A DNA stretch of 64,000 bases from Sphingorhabdus sp. M41. GTDB taxonomy: Bacteria > Pseudomonadota > Alphaproteobacteria > Sphingomonadales > Sphingomonadaceae. A program made the position numbers and the translations under genes. The notes under the pieces were generated by a model. That model saw only the letters and a program-made list of their open reading frames with translations, ran no database searches and was not told where the DNA came from. Of this stretch, positions 55,055 to 63,985 are shown in pieces; the stretch's first letter is position 1, and every line of letters starts with the position of its first letter. The stretch covers positions 496,001 through 560,000 of the forward strand of contig NZ_CP014545.1 of assembly GCF_001586275.1 (NCBI RefSeq). Reading direction: 5' to 3'.

Positions 55055-56017
55055 ATGACCGATATTTCCACAATTGAGACAGCGCTCGACGGCGTTGCCA
55101 AGGGCCGTTTCAGCGCCGTAAAATACACCGAAGGCCGCGTCACTCTGGTGCTGAACGTCGGCGGATTGGACGTGCGTGAGCGTGGCCAGATCGAGATTGC
55201 CGTCAAGGGCAGCCTGCTGGCCTTGGACGGTGTCGAGAAAGTCGACATCGCGATGACAGCCGAGAAAGTCGAGCGCCGTCTGATCGCCGTGGCCAGCGGC
55301 AAAGGCGGGGTCGGCAAGTCGACGCTTTCCGCCAATCTGGCAATTGCCATGCAGCGCTTGGGCCGCAAGGTCGGGATGGTGGATGCCGATATATACGGGC
55401 CGTCGCAGCCGCGCCTGCTTCACTGCGAGGGGCAGCGTCCCGAAGCCGAAGGCAAGCAGCTGATTCCGGTGCCCAATGACTATGATGTGCCGGTGCTGTC
55501 GATGGGCCATCTGGCGAAACCCGGACAGGCAATCGCCTGGCGCGGACCGATGGCGGGCAAGGCGCTCGAGCAGCTGATCGACGCGCATTGGGGTGATGTC
55601 GAGGAACTGATCGTCGACATGCCGCCAGGCACCGGCGATGTACAATTGTCGATGATGCAGAATCACAAGCCGGTTGGCGCGGTGATCGTTTCGACGCCGC
55701 AGGACCTGGCACTGATGGATGCCACCCGTGCGGTCGATCTGTTCAATCAGGCAAAGATTCCGATCATCGGCATGGTCGAGAATATGGCCGGCTATCAATG
55801 CCCGCATTGCGGCGAAGTGAGCGATCCTTTCGGGGCAGGCGGTGCCGAAGCGGCTGCGAAGACAATGGGCATGCCCTTCCTTGGTCGTATTCCGCTGGAT
55901 ATCGAAATTCGCAAGTCGAGCGATGGCGGAACGCCACCGGCTTGCGGCGATGATGTGCACGGACAGGCTTTCCGTGATATTGCCAAAAAGCTCGCGACAT
56001 GGCTGGATAACCAATAG
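55055..56017 (+). CDS. Mrp/ApbC family Fe-S carrier ATPase
   Basis: A 320-residue cytosolic ATPase that carries or inserts Fe-S clusters. An N-terminal MIP18-like domain (residues 1-75) precedes the deviant Walker A SGKGGVGKST at 81-90. YGPSQPRLL, DMPPGTGDVQLSMMQ and the cluster-binding C-P-H-C in GYQCPHCG are present. ATG 55055 is preferred to GTG 55019. It is the first of eleven closely packed genes. Confidence 0.93.
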   Translation: MTDISTIETALDGVAKGRFSAVKYTEGRVTLVLNVGGLDVRERGQIEIAVKGSLLALDGVEKVDIAMTAEKVERRLIAVASGKGGVGKSTLSANLAIAMQRLGRKVGMVDADIYGPSQPRLLHCEGQRPEAEGKQLIPVPNDYDVPVLSMGHLAKPGQAIAWRGPMAGKALEQLIDAHWGDVEELIVDMPPGTGDVQLSMMQNHKPVGAVIVSTPQDLALMDATRAVDLFNQAKIPIIGMVENMAGYQCPHCGEVSDPFGAGGAEAAAKTMGMPFLGRIPLDIEIRKSSDGGTPPACGDDVHGQAFRDIAKKLATWLDNQ

Positions 56018-56034
56018 AGCGGAGAGAGGGCGAC

Positions 56035-56457
56035 ATGCTGCTGGAAAAAGATCAGGACATAGCGGGATTGCTTACAGCGACGCGGCGCATCGCTCTGGTC
56101 GGAGCGTCGGCGAAGCCTGAACGAGCAAGCAATCGGATATTCAAATTCCTTCTCGAACAGGGTTATGACGTGGTGCCGGTCAATCCCGGCCTCGCTGGCC
56201 AGCAATTGCATGGAGAGACGGTGGTCGAATCGTTGTCCCTGGTCACGGGCGAGATTGATATGGTCGATATTTTTCGCAACTCAGCCGCTGCCGGTGATGT
56301 GGTCGACGAGGCTATCGCGGTGGGCGCGAAATCGGTCTGGATGCAGCTTGGCGTCATCAACCAAGCTGCGGCCAGACGTGCAATCGAAGCGGGCCTCAAG
56401 GTTGTCATGGACCGTTGCCCGAAAATCGATATTCCCCGGTTGGGCCTGCTGAAGTAA
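56035..56457 (+). CDS. CoA-binding (YccU-type) protein
   Basis: A 140-residue Rossmann-like CoA-binding domain protein. Motifs: RRIALVGASAKPERASN, QGYDVVPVNPG, VDIFRNS, and SVWMQLGVINQAAARRA with C-terminal VMDRCPKIDIPRL. This is the YccU/CoA_binding_2 family; function unknown, perhaps protein acylation or CoA sensing. It starts 17 bases after mrp. Confidence 0.9.
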   Translation: MLLEKDQDIAGLLTATRRIALVGASAKPERASNRIFKFLLEQGYDVVPVNPGLAGQQLHGETVVESLSLVTGEIDMVDIFRNSAAAGDVVDEAIAVGAKSVWMQLGVINQAAARRAIEAGLKVVMDRCPKIDIPRLGLLK

Positions 56458-56461
56458 CTCC

Positions 56462-58750
56462 ATGGCGGTTGAAACAGACAAGGACCGGGTCGAAGAAACA
56501 TCCACTGGATTGAACCGTCGCAAATTCCTGATCGGAGGCGGCGCGGCAGCCGGTCTGGTGGTAGCATGGGCAATATGGCCGCGCAGCTATGAGCCCAATA
56601 TTGCCGCGACCGAGAATGAGCAGATCTTTGGCGCTTTTCTGAAAATATCCGAGAATGGGCAGGTTACGGTGGTCGTGCCGCAAAGCGAAATGGGGCAGGG
56701 TGTCTATACCGTTCTGCCGCAAATTCTCGCCGACGAACTGGGTGCGGACTGGCGAACAGTCGCGGTTGAACCCGCACCGATCAACCCGCTTTACAACAAT
56801 AGTCTGCTGGCCGAGCAATGGGCGGATAGCCTGATGCCCGCAGGCACTGAAAAATTGTCCGAAAATGCCGCATTTCGATGGGTTGCGCAGAATGTAAAGA
56901 TCCGCGAGAAATTCATGGTGACGGCAGATTCCACTTCAATCCCTGCTTTCGCGGCCAGTTTTCGCGAGGCCGGAGCAGCAGCGAGAATATTGCTGACCAA
57001 GGCGGCAGCGGCCCAATGGGATGTTGCCTGGGAAGCCTGCACGGTCGAAAATGGGATTATCTCCCACGGCGGCAAGACATTGCGGTTCGGGGAACTGATC
57101 CGCGATGCAGTCACCCAGACCTTGCCGGATCCCGTGCCGCTGCGACCAGCCGGCACCGGCAATTTGACCGGACAGGACGTTCCCCGCCTTGATTTGCCTA
57201 GCAAACTTGATGGATCTGCCAATTTTGCCGGTGACGTCCGGCTGCCGGACATGGTTTTCGCCGCAATCCGGCAGGGTCCAATTGGCGAAACCCGCCTGAA
57301 ATCCTTCAACCGCGGCGGGGCCAGCAAGATCACCGGCTTTATCGACGTGGTCAAAGGCGAAAAATGGATCGCCGCTGTCGCCACCAACTGGTGGGCGGCC
57401 AACCGGGCATTGGACAAAATGAGCCCTGTGTTCGAAACCAGAGGCTTCATGGCCGATAGCGACAAGATCGACACGGCTTTGCGCAAGGCACTGGATGACG
57501 GGCCGGGGATTCGCTTCATATCTCGCGGTGAAACCAAGGGCATGTTTACCGAAGAGAATCTGTTACAGGCTCGCTATCACGCCGATGCTGCGCTGCATGC
57601 GCCGATCGAGACGCGGACGGCGACCGCGGAATATAAGGATGGTGGTCTGGAGCTGTGGATGGCCACCCAGGCACCAGCGGCAGCAGTTCAGGCGGCTGCC
57701 AAAATGCTGAATATCGGTCAGGACCGCGTCACCCTTTACCCGATGCTGAGCGGCGGCTCGTTCGACCGCAATCTCGACAATGAAATCGCCGGGCAGGTAG
57801 CGCTGATCGCCAGGAAAATGGGCCGGCCGGTGCAACTGGTCTGGTCCCGGGCCGAAGATTTGATGCACGATCATTATCGGGCGCCAAGCCAGGCACGGCT
57901 GGATGCTGCCATGGCCAAGGCTGGCCGCGTTGAAGCGATGCAGATCAAGATTGCCGCTCCGCCATCGGCGCGGGAACAGGCCAGACGCCTGTTCGACGGG
58001 ATGGGCAATGTAGAAGCGATGCGGTCTTCCGTCGGCGAAGCGGATAAAAAGGCGGTGGCCGGTCTCGACGTGCCCTATGATATTCCCAATCTGACCGTCG
58101 ATCACCATAGCGCCTTCGTCGGCGTGCCGACCGGCAACTGGCGCAGCAACGCCCATAGCAGCAACGTCTTCTATCTGGAATCGTTCATCGATGAGCTGGC
58201 TGCCAAGGCTGGTATCGAGCCCTTGTCCTTTCGCATGCAGATGATGAACAACCAGCCGCGGCTTGCCCGTTGCCTGACCAGTGTTGCTGCCATGTCCGGT
58301 TGGGATGGCGGTCTGGAGCAGAGCGGTCAGGGCATCGCCTGTCACAGTATGCGCGGTGGCTATATTGCCGTTATTGCAAGCGCCAGCAGGGGTGGCAGTG
58401 GTCTGGAGGTTCGCCGCATTTCGGCTACGGTCGACATCGGCCGGATCATCCATCCCGATATTGCGCGGCAACAAATTGAAGGCGGAATTGTCTTTGGACT
58501 GGCGATGGCGCTTGGGAGCGCGACCCGGTTTGAAAAGGGACTGCCGACGGCCAAGCGTCTGCGCGACCTGTCGCTGCCGCGACTGGCCGAAATACCGCCG
58601 ATCCAGATTGAATTTATCAGAAGCGAAGAAGAGCCCGTCGGTTATGAAGAGCTCGGTGTTCCCGCTGTTGCACCTGCAGTGGCCAACGCCTTGTTCTCGG
58701 CAACCGGCGTCCGGCTTCGGCAATTACCACTTTTCGGGGAAGTATCCTAA
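56462..58750 (+). CDS. Molybdenum hydroxylase large subunit, IorB-like, Tat-exported
   Basis: A 762-residue xanthine-dehydrogenase-family molybdopterin subunit close to isoquinoline 1-oxidoreductase beta. A twin-arginine signal is seen: NRRKFLIGGGAAAGLVVAW near residues 20-38. Mo-site sequences include QSEMGQGVYTVLPQ, LSGGSFDRNLDNE and EELGVPAVAPAVANALF near the end, keeping the catalytic glutamate of the G-x-G-E position. Its usual 2Fe-2S partner (IorA type) is missing from the neighbourhood. It sits between the CoA-binding gene and hemH in the packed operon. Substrate unknown. Confidence 0.87.
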   Translation: MAVETDKDRVEETSTGLNRRKFLIGGGAAAGLVVAWAIWPRSYEPNIAATENEQIFGAFLKISENGQVTVVVPQSEMGQGVYTVLPQILADELGADWRTVAVEPAPINPLYNNSLLAEQWADSLMPAGTEKLSENAAFRWVAQNVKIREKFMVTADSTSIPAFAASFREAGAAARILLTKAAAAQWDVAWEACTVENGIISHGGKTLRFGELIRDAVTQTLPDPVPLRPAGTGNLTGQDVPRLDLPSKLDGSANFAGDVRLPDMVFAAIRQGPIGETRLKSFNRGGASKITGFIDVVKGEKWIAAVATNWWAANRALDKMSPVFETRGFMADSDKIDTALRKALDDGPGIRFISRGETKGMFTEENLLQARYHADAALHAPIETRTATAEYKDGGLELWMATQAPAAAVQAAAKMLNIGQDRVTLYPMLSGGSFDRNLDNEIAGQVALIARKMGRPVQLVWSRAEDLMHDHYRAPSQARLDAAMAKAGRVEAMQIKIAAPPSAREQARRLFDGMGNVEAMRSSVGEADKKAVAGLDVPYDIPNLTVDHHSAFVGVPTGNWRSNAHSSNVFYLESFIDELAAKAGIEPLSFRMQMMNNQPRLARCLTSVAAMSGWDGGLEQSGQGIACHSMRGGYIAVIASASRGGSGLEVRRISATVDIGRIIHPDIARQQIEGGIVFGLAMALGSATRFEKGLPTAKRLRDLSLPRLAEIPPIQIEFIRSEEEPVGYEELGVPAVAPAVANALFSATGVRLRQLPLFGEVS

Positions 58751-58753
58751 ATC

Positions 58754-59761
58754 ATGCGTGAAACCGGACCATTGCCAAACGACCATCCGCTGGTCGCAGC
58801 TAAGAAAATCGGCCTTTTACTGGTCAATCTCGGTACGCCCGATGCGCCGGAGAAAAAGGCCGTCAAACGCTATCTCAAACAGTTTCTGTCGGACAAAAGG
58901 GTGGTCGAGATACCATCAATCATATGGCAGCCGATTTTGCGCGGGATCATTCTCAACACCCGACCGGCTAAATCTGCTGAAGCTTATGGTTTGGTGTGGA
59001 CCGAAGACGGCTCGCCGCTGGCTTCCTACACCCGAAAGCAGTCAGACAAGCTCGATGGCAGAATGGACGGCGTGATGGTCCACTGGGCGATGCGCTACGG
59101 CAATCCGAGCATCGCTTCCCGGCTGGATGCAATGAAAGCCGAGGGCTGCGATCGCATTTTGATCGCGCCGCTCTACCCGCAATATAGTGGTGCCACCACG
59201 GCGAGCGTGCATGATGCGGTGTTCGACGCGGTTGCTGCCATGCGCTGGCAACCGGCGATCCGGCTGCTCCCCGCCTATCATGATGACCCGGCCTATATCG
59301 ATGCGCTGGCGACCAGTCTGGAGCGCGATATCGCAACGCTGGATTTTGTGCCCGACGCAATTGTCGCCAGCTTCCACGGCATGCCGCAGCGCACGCTGGA
59401 ACTCGGCGACCCCTATCATTGCCACTGCCAGAAGACCGCGCGTCTACTGTCCGAGAAAATGGGCCGGGAACTGGTTGTGGCTTTCCAGTCGCGCTTTGGC
59501 CGGGCGAAATGGCTCGAGCCCGCAACCGACACGACGCTGGAAGCCCTGCCGGGCCAGGGAAAGAAAAATATCGCGATATTCGCGCCCGGCTTCTCCAGCG
59601 ATTGTCTGGAAACCTGCGAGGAACTGGCGATACGGGGCAAGGAGCAGTTTCAAGCCGCCGGCGGCGAGAAATTCGCCTATCTGCCGTGCCTCAACGATAG
59701 CGAGACGGGCATAGATATGCTGGAGACCCTGGTACGACGGGAATTGTCCGGGTGGATCTAG
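58754..59761 (+). CDS. hemH: Ferrochelatase
   Basis: A 335-residue enzyme that inserts iron into protoporphyrin IX, the last step of haem synthesis. Motifs: LLVNLGTPDAPE, PLYPQYSGATTAS, catalytic H in VASFHGMPQRTLELGDPYHCHC and AIFAPGFSSDCLET near the C-terminus. The C-H-C-Q-K cysteines may bind Fe-S as in some bacterial ferrochelatases. It begins four bases after the Mo subunit stop. Confidence 0.95.
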   Translation: MRETGPLPNDHPLVAAKKIGLLLVNLGTPDAPEKKAVKRYLKQFLSDKRVVEIPSIIWQPILRGIILNTRPAKSAEAYGLVWTEDGSPLASYTRKQSDKLDGRMDGVMVHWAMRYGNPSIASRLDAMKAEGCDRILIAPLYPQYSGATTASVHDAVFDAVAAMRWQPAIRLLPAYHDDPAYIDALATSLERDIATLDFVPDAIVASFHGMPQRTLELGDPYHCHCQKTARLLSEKMGRELVVAFQSRFGRAKWLEPATDTTLEALPGQGKKNIAIFAPGFSSDCLETCEELAIRGKEQFQAAGGEKFAYLPCLNDSETGIDMLETLVRRELSGWI

Positions 59762-60015
59762 AAAAGCCCGAACTGTTCCATCCTCCGGTCAAGCGCAGCA
59801 TCACCATTGCCGGGCATCAAACCTCCATTTCGCTGGAGCCGTTGTTCTGGGATATGCTGAAAGCGGCGTCGGATAGTCGCGGCCTGCCGGTCAATGCATT
59901 GGTGGCGCGAATCGACGTCGAACGCATTGCAGCGGCACAGCCGCCGGGCCTTGCGACAGCCATCCGCTTGTGGCTGACCAATGATATGCTTGGAAAAACG
60001 ACTCAAGCCGACTAA
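59752..60015 (+). CDS. Ribbon-helix-helix domain protein
   Basis: An 87-residue protein with an RHH_4-type domain: KRSITIAGHQTSISLEPLFW then DSRGLPVNALVARID, matching the family's strand and two helices. It starts at GTG 59752, overlapping the end of hemH by ten bases. Such proteins bind DNA as dimers; a role in regulating the operon is only inferred. Confidence 0.82.
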   Translation: MDLEKPELFHPPVKRSITIAGHQTSISLEPLFWDMLKAASDSRGLPVNALVARIDVERIAAAQPPGLATAIRLWLTNDMLGKTTQAD

Positions 60016-60024
60016 GGGACGCCC

Positions 60025-60402
60025 ATGAACGCTACCCTTCTTGTCATGGCAGGCGGTGCAATGGGTGCGGCGGGACGTTATCATCTCGGCCGACTTGTCT
60101 TTCACCTGGCTCCCGTTGGTTACCCCATTGGAACCCTGGTGGCCAATGTGACCGGCGGTCTTTTGATGGGTGTGCTGGCTGGTGTGCTGGCCCGCAGCAA
60201 TTTTGTCGATGAGCCGTGGCGGCTATTGCTTGGCGTTGGCCTGCTTGGCGGTTTTACAACTTTTTCGGCCTTTAGTTTGGAAGTTCTCAATATGATCGAA
60301 CGCAGTGAATGGGGCATCGCAATGATATATGCCTTGGTCTCCGTCGTCGGTTCCGTGCTGGCCCTGTTTGCTGGCCTGATGGCAGTGAGGGCACTGGCAT
60401 GA
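60025..60402 (+). CDS. crcB: CrcB/Fluc fluoride exporter
   Basis: A 125-residue four-helix membrane protein: GGAMGAAGRYHLGRL, VANVTGGLLMGVLAGVLA, GLLGGFTTFSAFSLEVL and a final ALVSVVGSVLALFAGLM. These match the Fluc fluoride channel motifs (G-A-x-G-R, N-x-x-G, T-F-S-T-F-like). No fluoride riboswitch is seen in the nine bases ahead. The stop overlaps the next start (ATGA). Confidence 0.93.
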   Translation: MNATLLVMAGGAMGAAGRYHLGRLVFHLAPVGYPIGTLVANVTGGLLMGVLAGVLARSNFVDEPWRLLLGVGLLGGFTTFSAFSLEVLNMIERSEWGIAMIYALVSVVGSVLALFAGLMAVRALA

Positions 60403-61688
60403 GCGGATTTGATCCCACCGCCGAAAGCGGCTCCGAGGAAGAATCGCCCCAAGGTTCGCCCAAGGAGCAGATGCAGGCGCTGAAGACACTTGATGTCCGG
60501 CAATTCACGGTTTCTCCCGATGATGACGATATCCGCGTGGACCGCTGGTTCAAGCGGCATATGGAAGATGTGCCGTTCAACATCGTTTCGCGCTGGGCGC
60601 GGACCGGGCAGTTGCGGCTGGATGGCAAACGCGTATCGCCGGGCGATCGCGTGCAGGCCGGGCAGGTTTTGCGCGTGCCGCCGCAGGAAATCGAACGGCC
60701 GGGCCGCGTTGCCAAGGCCAAGACCGATTTGTCGCAGGACCAGATCGATTTTGCCAGGGAACTGGTGATCCACAAGGACAAGGCCGCGATCGTGGTCAAC
60801 AAGCCTCCCGGTCTGGCGACGCAGGGTGGCAGCAAAACGACCACCCATCTCGACGGCCTGCTCGATGCGCTGACCTTTGATGCGAAATCGCGACCCAAGC
60901 TGGTCCACCGGCTCGACAAGGATACCAGCGGCGTGATTCTGCTGGCCCGTTCGGCGGGGGCGGCAGCCTTTTTCTCCAAACGCTTTTCCGGTCGCGACGT
61001 GCGCAAGGTCTATTGGGCGATTGTCATGGGCGTGCCCGAGATTGCTGATGGCGTGATCGATCTGCCGCTTTCCAAGCAGCCGGGTTCCGGCGGCGAGAAA
61101 ATGCATGTCGACGAAGAAAATGGCCAGTCGGCCAAATCTCGCTACCGGATCATCGAACGCGCCGGCAACCGCGCTTGCTGGGTCGAGTTGCAGCCTTATA
61201 CTGGCCGCACCCATCAGTTGCGCGTGCATATGGCAGCTATTGGTCATCCGATAGTCGGCGACGGCAAATATGGCGGCAAGGATGCCTTTCTGACCGGTAC
61301 GATCAGCCGCAAGATGCATCTGCACGCGCGGCGCCTGCGGATCGAGCATCCCGACGGCCACAATCTCGACGTGACAGCGGAGTTGCCAACCCATTTCGCC
61401 GAAACGATTGATAATCTGGGTCTCGATCTGGAACTCGGCGATCTTCCGCTCGACGAGAAGAAACCGGGCGGAAAATTGGTGCGCAAGCAGCAGGCCAAGG
61501 CCCACGCCAAGATGATCCGCAAGGACAAGCGCGGCGAGCGTCGCGGTCGCGGGGAGACCACGGGCAAGCCGACAAAGGCGGGCAAACCGACCAAGCGCGA
61601 ACGTCCCAATGCCGGCAAGGCGACGCACAAGAAAAACATGCCGCACAAGGCCAAGGTCAAGCAGGCGCTCCACAAGAAACCCAAATAA
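60399..61688 (+). CDS. rluC: RluC-type 23S rRNA pseudouridine synthase with basic tail
   Basis: A 429-residue RluA-family enzyme. An S4-like domain (about 40-110; VDRWFKRHM, VSRWARTGQLRLDG) precedes the catalytic domain with HRLDKDTSGVILLAR, whose aspartate is the nucleophile, and LQPYTGRTHQLRVHM. A tail of about 90 residues after 335 is rich in Lys and Arg (KMIRKDKRGERRGRG), longer than in typical RluC and probably RNA-binding. It overlaps crcB by four bases. Confidence 0.9.
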   Translation: MSGFDPTAESGSEEESPQGSPKEQMQALKTLDVRQFTVSPDDDDIRVDRWFKRHMEDVPFNIVSRWARTGQLRLDGKRVSPGDRVQAGQVLRVPPQEIERPGRVAKAKTDLSQDQIDFARELVIHKDKAAIVVNKPPGLATQGGSKTTTHLDGLLDALTFDAKSRPKLVHRLDKDTSGVILLARSAGAAAFFSKRFSGRDVRKVYWAIVMGVPEIADGVIDLPLSKQPGSGGEKMHVDEENGQSAKSRYRIIERAGNRACWVELQPYTGRTHQLRVHMAAIGHPIVGDGKYGGKDAFLTGTISRKMHLHARRLRIEHPDGHNLDVTAELPTHFAETIDNLGLDLELGDLPLDEKKPGGKLVRKQQAKAHAKMIRKDKRGERRGRGETTGKPTKAGKPTKRERPNAGKATHKKNMPHKAKVKQALHKKPK

Positions 61689-62323
61689 TGCATCCCGACC
61701 CCGCCTTCCGATGGCCCAAATCTGCCAATGATCATCAGGATGCCGACGAACGGGCTGCGCTTGAGGCAATGATAGCCGATATCGGTTTCGGGATGGTCTT
61801 CGCCGAGACACCGGACGGACCGCGCGTCGCCCATGTGCCGGTTTTTTCAACCGGCGATGGCGCGCTGCAATTTCATCTGTCGCGGGGCAATGCGCTGACC
61901 AAATATATTGCGAAGAAAAAGGCCCTGTGCGTGATCAACGGTCTCGATGCCTATATCAGTCCCGACTGGTATCAGATGGACGATCAGGTCCCGACATGGA
62001 ATTATCTGGCGCTGGAACTGGAAGGCAAGGTTCGCCAGATGGAACGCGAAGGTCTGATCAGTCTGCTTGACGATCTGGCCGCCGGGAATGAAGCGAAACT
62101 GGCTCCGAAAACGCCCTGGCATCGTAACAAGATGGATGCGGAAAAATTCGACAAGATGGTCGACGCGATTGTCGGCTTTGAAATGGAAATACTGGCCTGG
62201 CGCCCGACCGCCAAGCTGGGTCAGAACAAACCGGCTGCGGCTCGGAAAAATGCGGCTGCGGCGCTTGATGCGACCGGACGCCGCGCGATGGCACATTTGA
62301 TGCAGGAATTTGGAGAGACATGA
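61688..62323 (+). CDS. PaiB-type FMN-binding negative transcriptional regulator family protein
   Basis: A 211-residue split-barrel flavin-binding protein of the PaiB/FMN_bind_2 family: MVFAETPDGPRVAHVPVF, LQFHLSRGNALTK, CVINGLDAYISPDWYQ, VPTWNYLALELEG and the tail segment GFEMEILAW. Function outside Bacillus is unknown, and the regulatory name is by homology. It shares one base with rluC (TAATG). Confidence 0.87.
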   Translation: MHPDPAFRWPKSANDHQDADERAALEAMIADIGFGMVFAETPDGPRVAHVPVFSTGDGALQFHLSRGNALTKYIAKKKALCVINGLDAYISPDWYQMDDQVPTWNYLALELEGKVRQMEREGLISLLDDLAAGNEAKLAPKTPWHRNKMDAEKFDKMVDAIVGFEMEILAWRPTAKLGQNKPAAARKNAAAALDATGRRAMAHLMQEFGET

Positions 62324-62976
62324 CCAACAAGCTAGCCCTGTTCGATTGCGATGGCACCATGGTCGATAGCCAGGCCAATATCTGCGCCTCGATGGATCAG
62401 GCTTTTCAAAAGCACGGTCTGGTCCCGCCTGATCATCATCTGGTGCGGCGGATCGTGGGTCTCAGCCTGATGGAAGCAGTCGCGCAACTCTTTCCCGAAG
62501 GCGACAAAAAGATTGTTGCTGCGGTGACCCAATCCTACAAGGACGGCTTCTCCGAACTGCGCCGGGCAGGCGGTTTGCATGAACCACTCTATGACGGATT
62601 GATCCAGACATTGGAAGAATTGGACGCATCTGGCTGGGTATTGGGTGTGGCTACCGGCAAGTCGGACCGGGGTCTATCGCATGTGCTGGAAACCCACGGA
62701 CTCTCCAATCGATTTGTGACTCTGCAGACGGCAGACCGGCATCCATCAAAGCCCCATCCGGCGATGGTCGAACTGGCAATGGCCGAAGCCGGCGCAGCGC
62801 CGGAAACCACGGCGATGATCGGCGATACCAGCTTTGACATGGCGATGGCGGTCAATGCCAGGGTGCGCGCAGTCGGGGTAGACTGGGGCTATCATGACGA
62901 GAATGAACTGATCGAGGCTGGCGCAGAAATAGTGGCGGCGAATATGGCTGACCTGAACGGAATATTGAACCAATGA
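62320..62976 (+). CDS. HAD-IA family phosphatase
   Basis: A 218-residue haloacid-dehalogenase hydrolase. The nucleophile motif is FDCDGTMVDS (D9, D11), with ATGKSDRG as motif II, K in HPSKPHPAM and the acidic motif MIGDTSFDMAMA. It resembles phosphoglycolate phosphatase; small-metabolite dephosphorylation is likely but the substrate is unknown. Overlaps its neighbours by four bases on both sides. Confidence 0.9.
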   Translation: MTNKLALFDCDGTMVDSQANICASMDQAFQKHGLVPPDHHLVRRIVGLSLMEAVAQLFPEGDKKIVAAVTQSYKDGFSELRRAGGLHEPLYDGLIQTLEELDASGWVLGVATGKSDRGLSHVLETHGLSNRFVTLQTADRHPSKPHPAMVELAMAEAGAAPETTAMIGDTSFDMAMAVNARVRAVGVDWGYHDENELIEAGAEIVAANMADLNGILNQ

Positions 62977-63290
62977 GCGATCCGATTGAAGACCAGCCGA
63001 TTGACGATGAACCCGAATATGTGCCCGACCCGGTAAAGGAAAAACAGGCCAAGGCAGTGCATTTCATGGTCAGCATGATGCGTTTGCTGGGCGTGATTCT
63101 GGTGATGCTGGGATTGGCGATCGCACTGGATCGGCTGCCGCCGATGCCGGTACCTGTCGGCTATATTCTGATCCTCCTTGGGCTGACGCAAATGTGGGTA
63201 GTGCCGGTCTTGATCATCCGCCAATATATACGCGCGCGGGTTGCCGAAGAAGAAATGGCGAAAGCGGCGGACGGCGCAGACTCTCTATGA
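62973..63290 (+). CDS. Small two-helix membrane protein, unrecognised
   Basis: A 105-residue protein with an acidic N-terminus (DPIEDQPIDDEPEYVPDP), then two hydrophobic helices: MVSMMRLLGVILVMLGLAIA and YILILLGLTQMWVVPVLII. The C-terminus is charged. It is overlapped on both sides by the HAD phosphatase and ATP12 chaperone genes (ATGA at each junction), so is coupled to them; a link to ATP synthase assembly is only guilt by association. Confidence 0.75.
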   Translation: MSDPIEDQPIDDEPEYVPDPVKEKQAKAVHFMVSMMRLLGVILVMLGLAIALDRLPPMPVPVGYILILLGLTQMWVVPVLIIRQYIRARVAEEEMAKAADGADSL

Positions 63291-63985
63291 AACGCTTCTA
63301 CAAGGAGGTGTCGGTTTCACCGGTCGGGGAGGCATATGCTATCACGCTCGACGGGCGTCCGATGAAGACACCGCAGCGCAATCCGCTTGCCGTTCCGGCA
63401 TCCGGTCTCGCCGATGCGATTTCCGCAGAATGGGCAGGGCAAGGCGAGGATATCATCCCCGCATCAATGCCCCTGACCGCACTGGCGCAAGGGGCGCTGG
63501 ATCAGGTCGAGAGCGAGCGGGAGCGGATTGTCTCCCGCATCGCTGCTTTTGCCGACAGCGACATGCTCTATTATCGTGCCGATCAGGGGCAGCAGGCGCT
63601 GATCGCTCATCAGGCAGAACATTGGGATCCGCTGCTCGATTGGGCGCGGCAACGCTATGATGTCGGCTTCAATCTGATTCACGGCATCCGCTATGAAGCG
63701 CAGCCGGAAGCAACAATCGCGCGTCTGACCAATGTGGTTGAGGCGCAGGATGGCTTTACCATCGCGGCGATGCTGTCGCTTGTCGGACTGTCGGGTTCCT
63801 TGATCGCCACGCTGGGTCTGGTGGAACAGACGCACGATACCAAGACGCTCTGGCCGTTGGTCAATCTGGAAGAGCTTTGGCAGGAGCAGCAATGGGGCCG
63901 CGACGATGTTGCCGTTGCCATGCGCGATCTCAAACGGGCCGAATTCGAGGCGGCGGCGCGCTTCCTCGACCTGTCCCGTAGTTAG
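63287..63985 (+). CDS. ATP12-family F1-ATPase assembly chaperone
   Basis: A 232-residue homologue of ATP12, which binds the alpha subunit during F1 assembly; it is found in mitochondria and alphaproteobacteria. Features: MKRFYKEVSVSP, YAITLDGRPMKTP at the N-terminus, AISAEWAGQGEDI, MPLTALAQGALD, SDMLYYRAD and a C-terminal LASLGLSGS-like helix (LVGLSGSLIATL). The start ATG 63287 overlaps the previous stop. The last 15 bases of the window follow with nothing readable. Confidence 0.9.
   Translation: MKRFYKEVSVSPVGEAYAITLDGRPMKTPQRNPLAVPASGLADAISAEWAGQGEDIIPASMPLTALAQGALDQVESERERIVSRIAAFADSDMLYYRADQGQQALIAHQAEHWDPLLDWARQRYDVGFNLIHGIRYEAQPEATIARLTNVVEAQDGFTIAAMLSLVGLSGSLIATLGLVEQTHDTKTLWPLVNLEELWQEQQWGRDDVAVAMRDLKRAEFEAAARFLDLSRS

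Noticed and set aside
60003-60024. Fluoride riboswitch before crcB
   Set aside because: Only nine bases separate crcB from the previous stop; there is no room for the aptamer.
60120-61850. A 576-codon minus-strand open frame opposite crcB and rluC
   Set aside because: It is a shadow of two well-supported genes and contains no recognisable motif.
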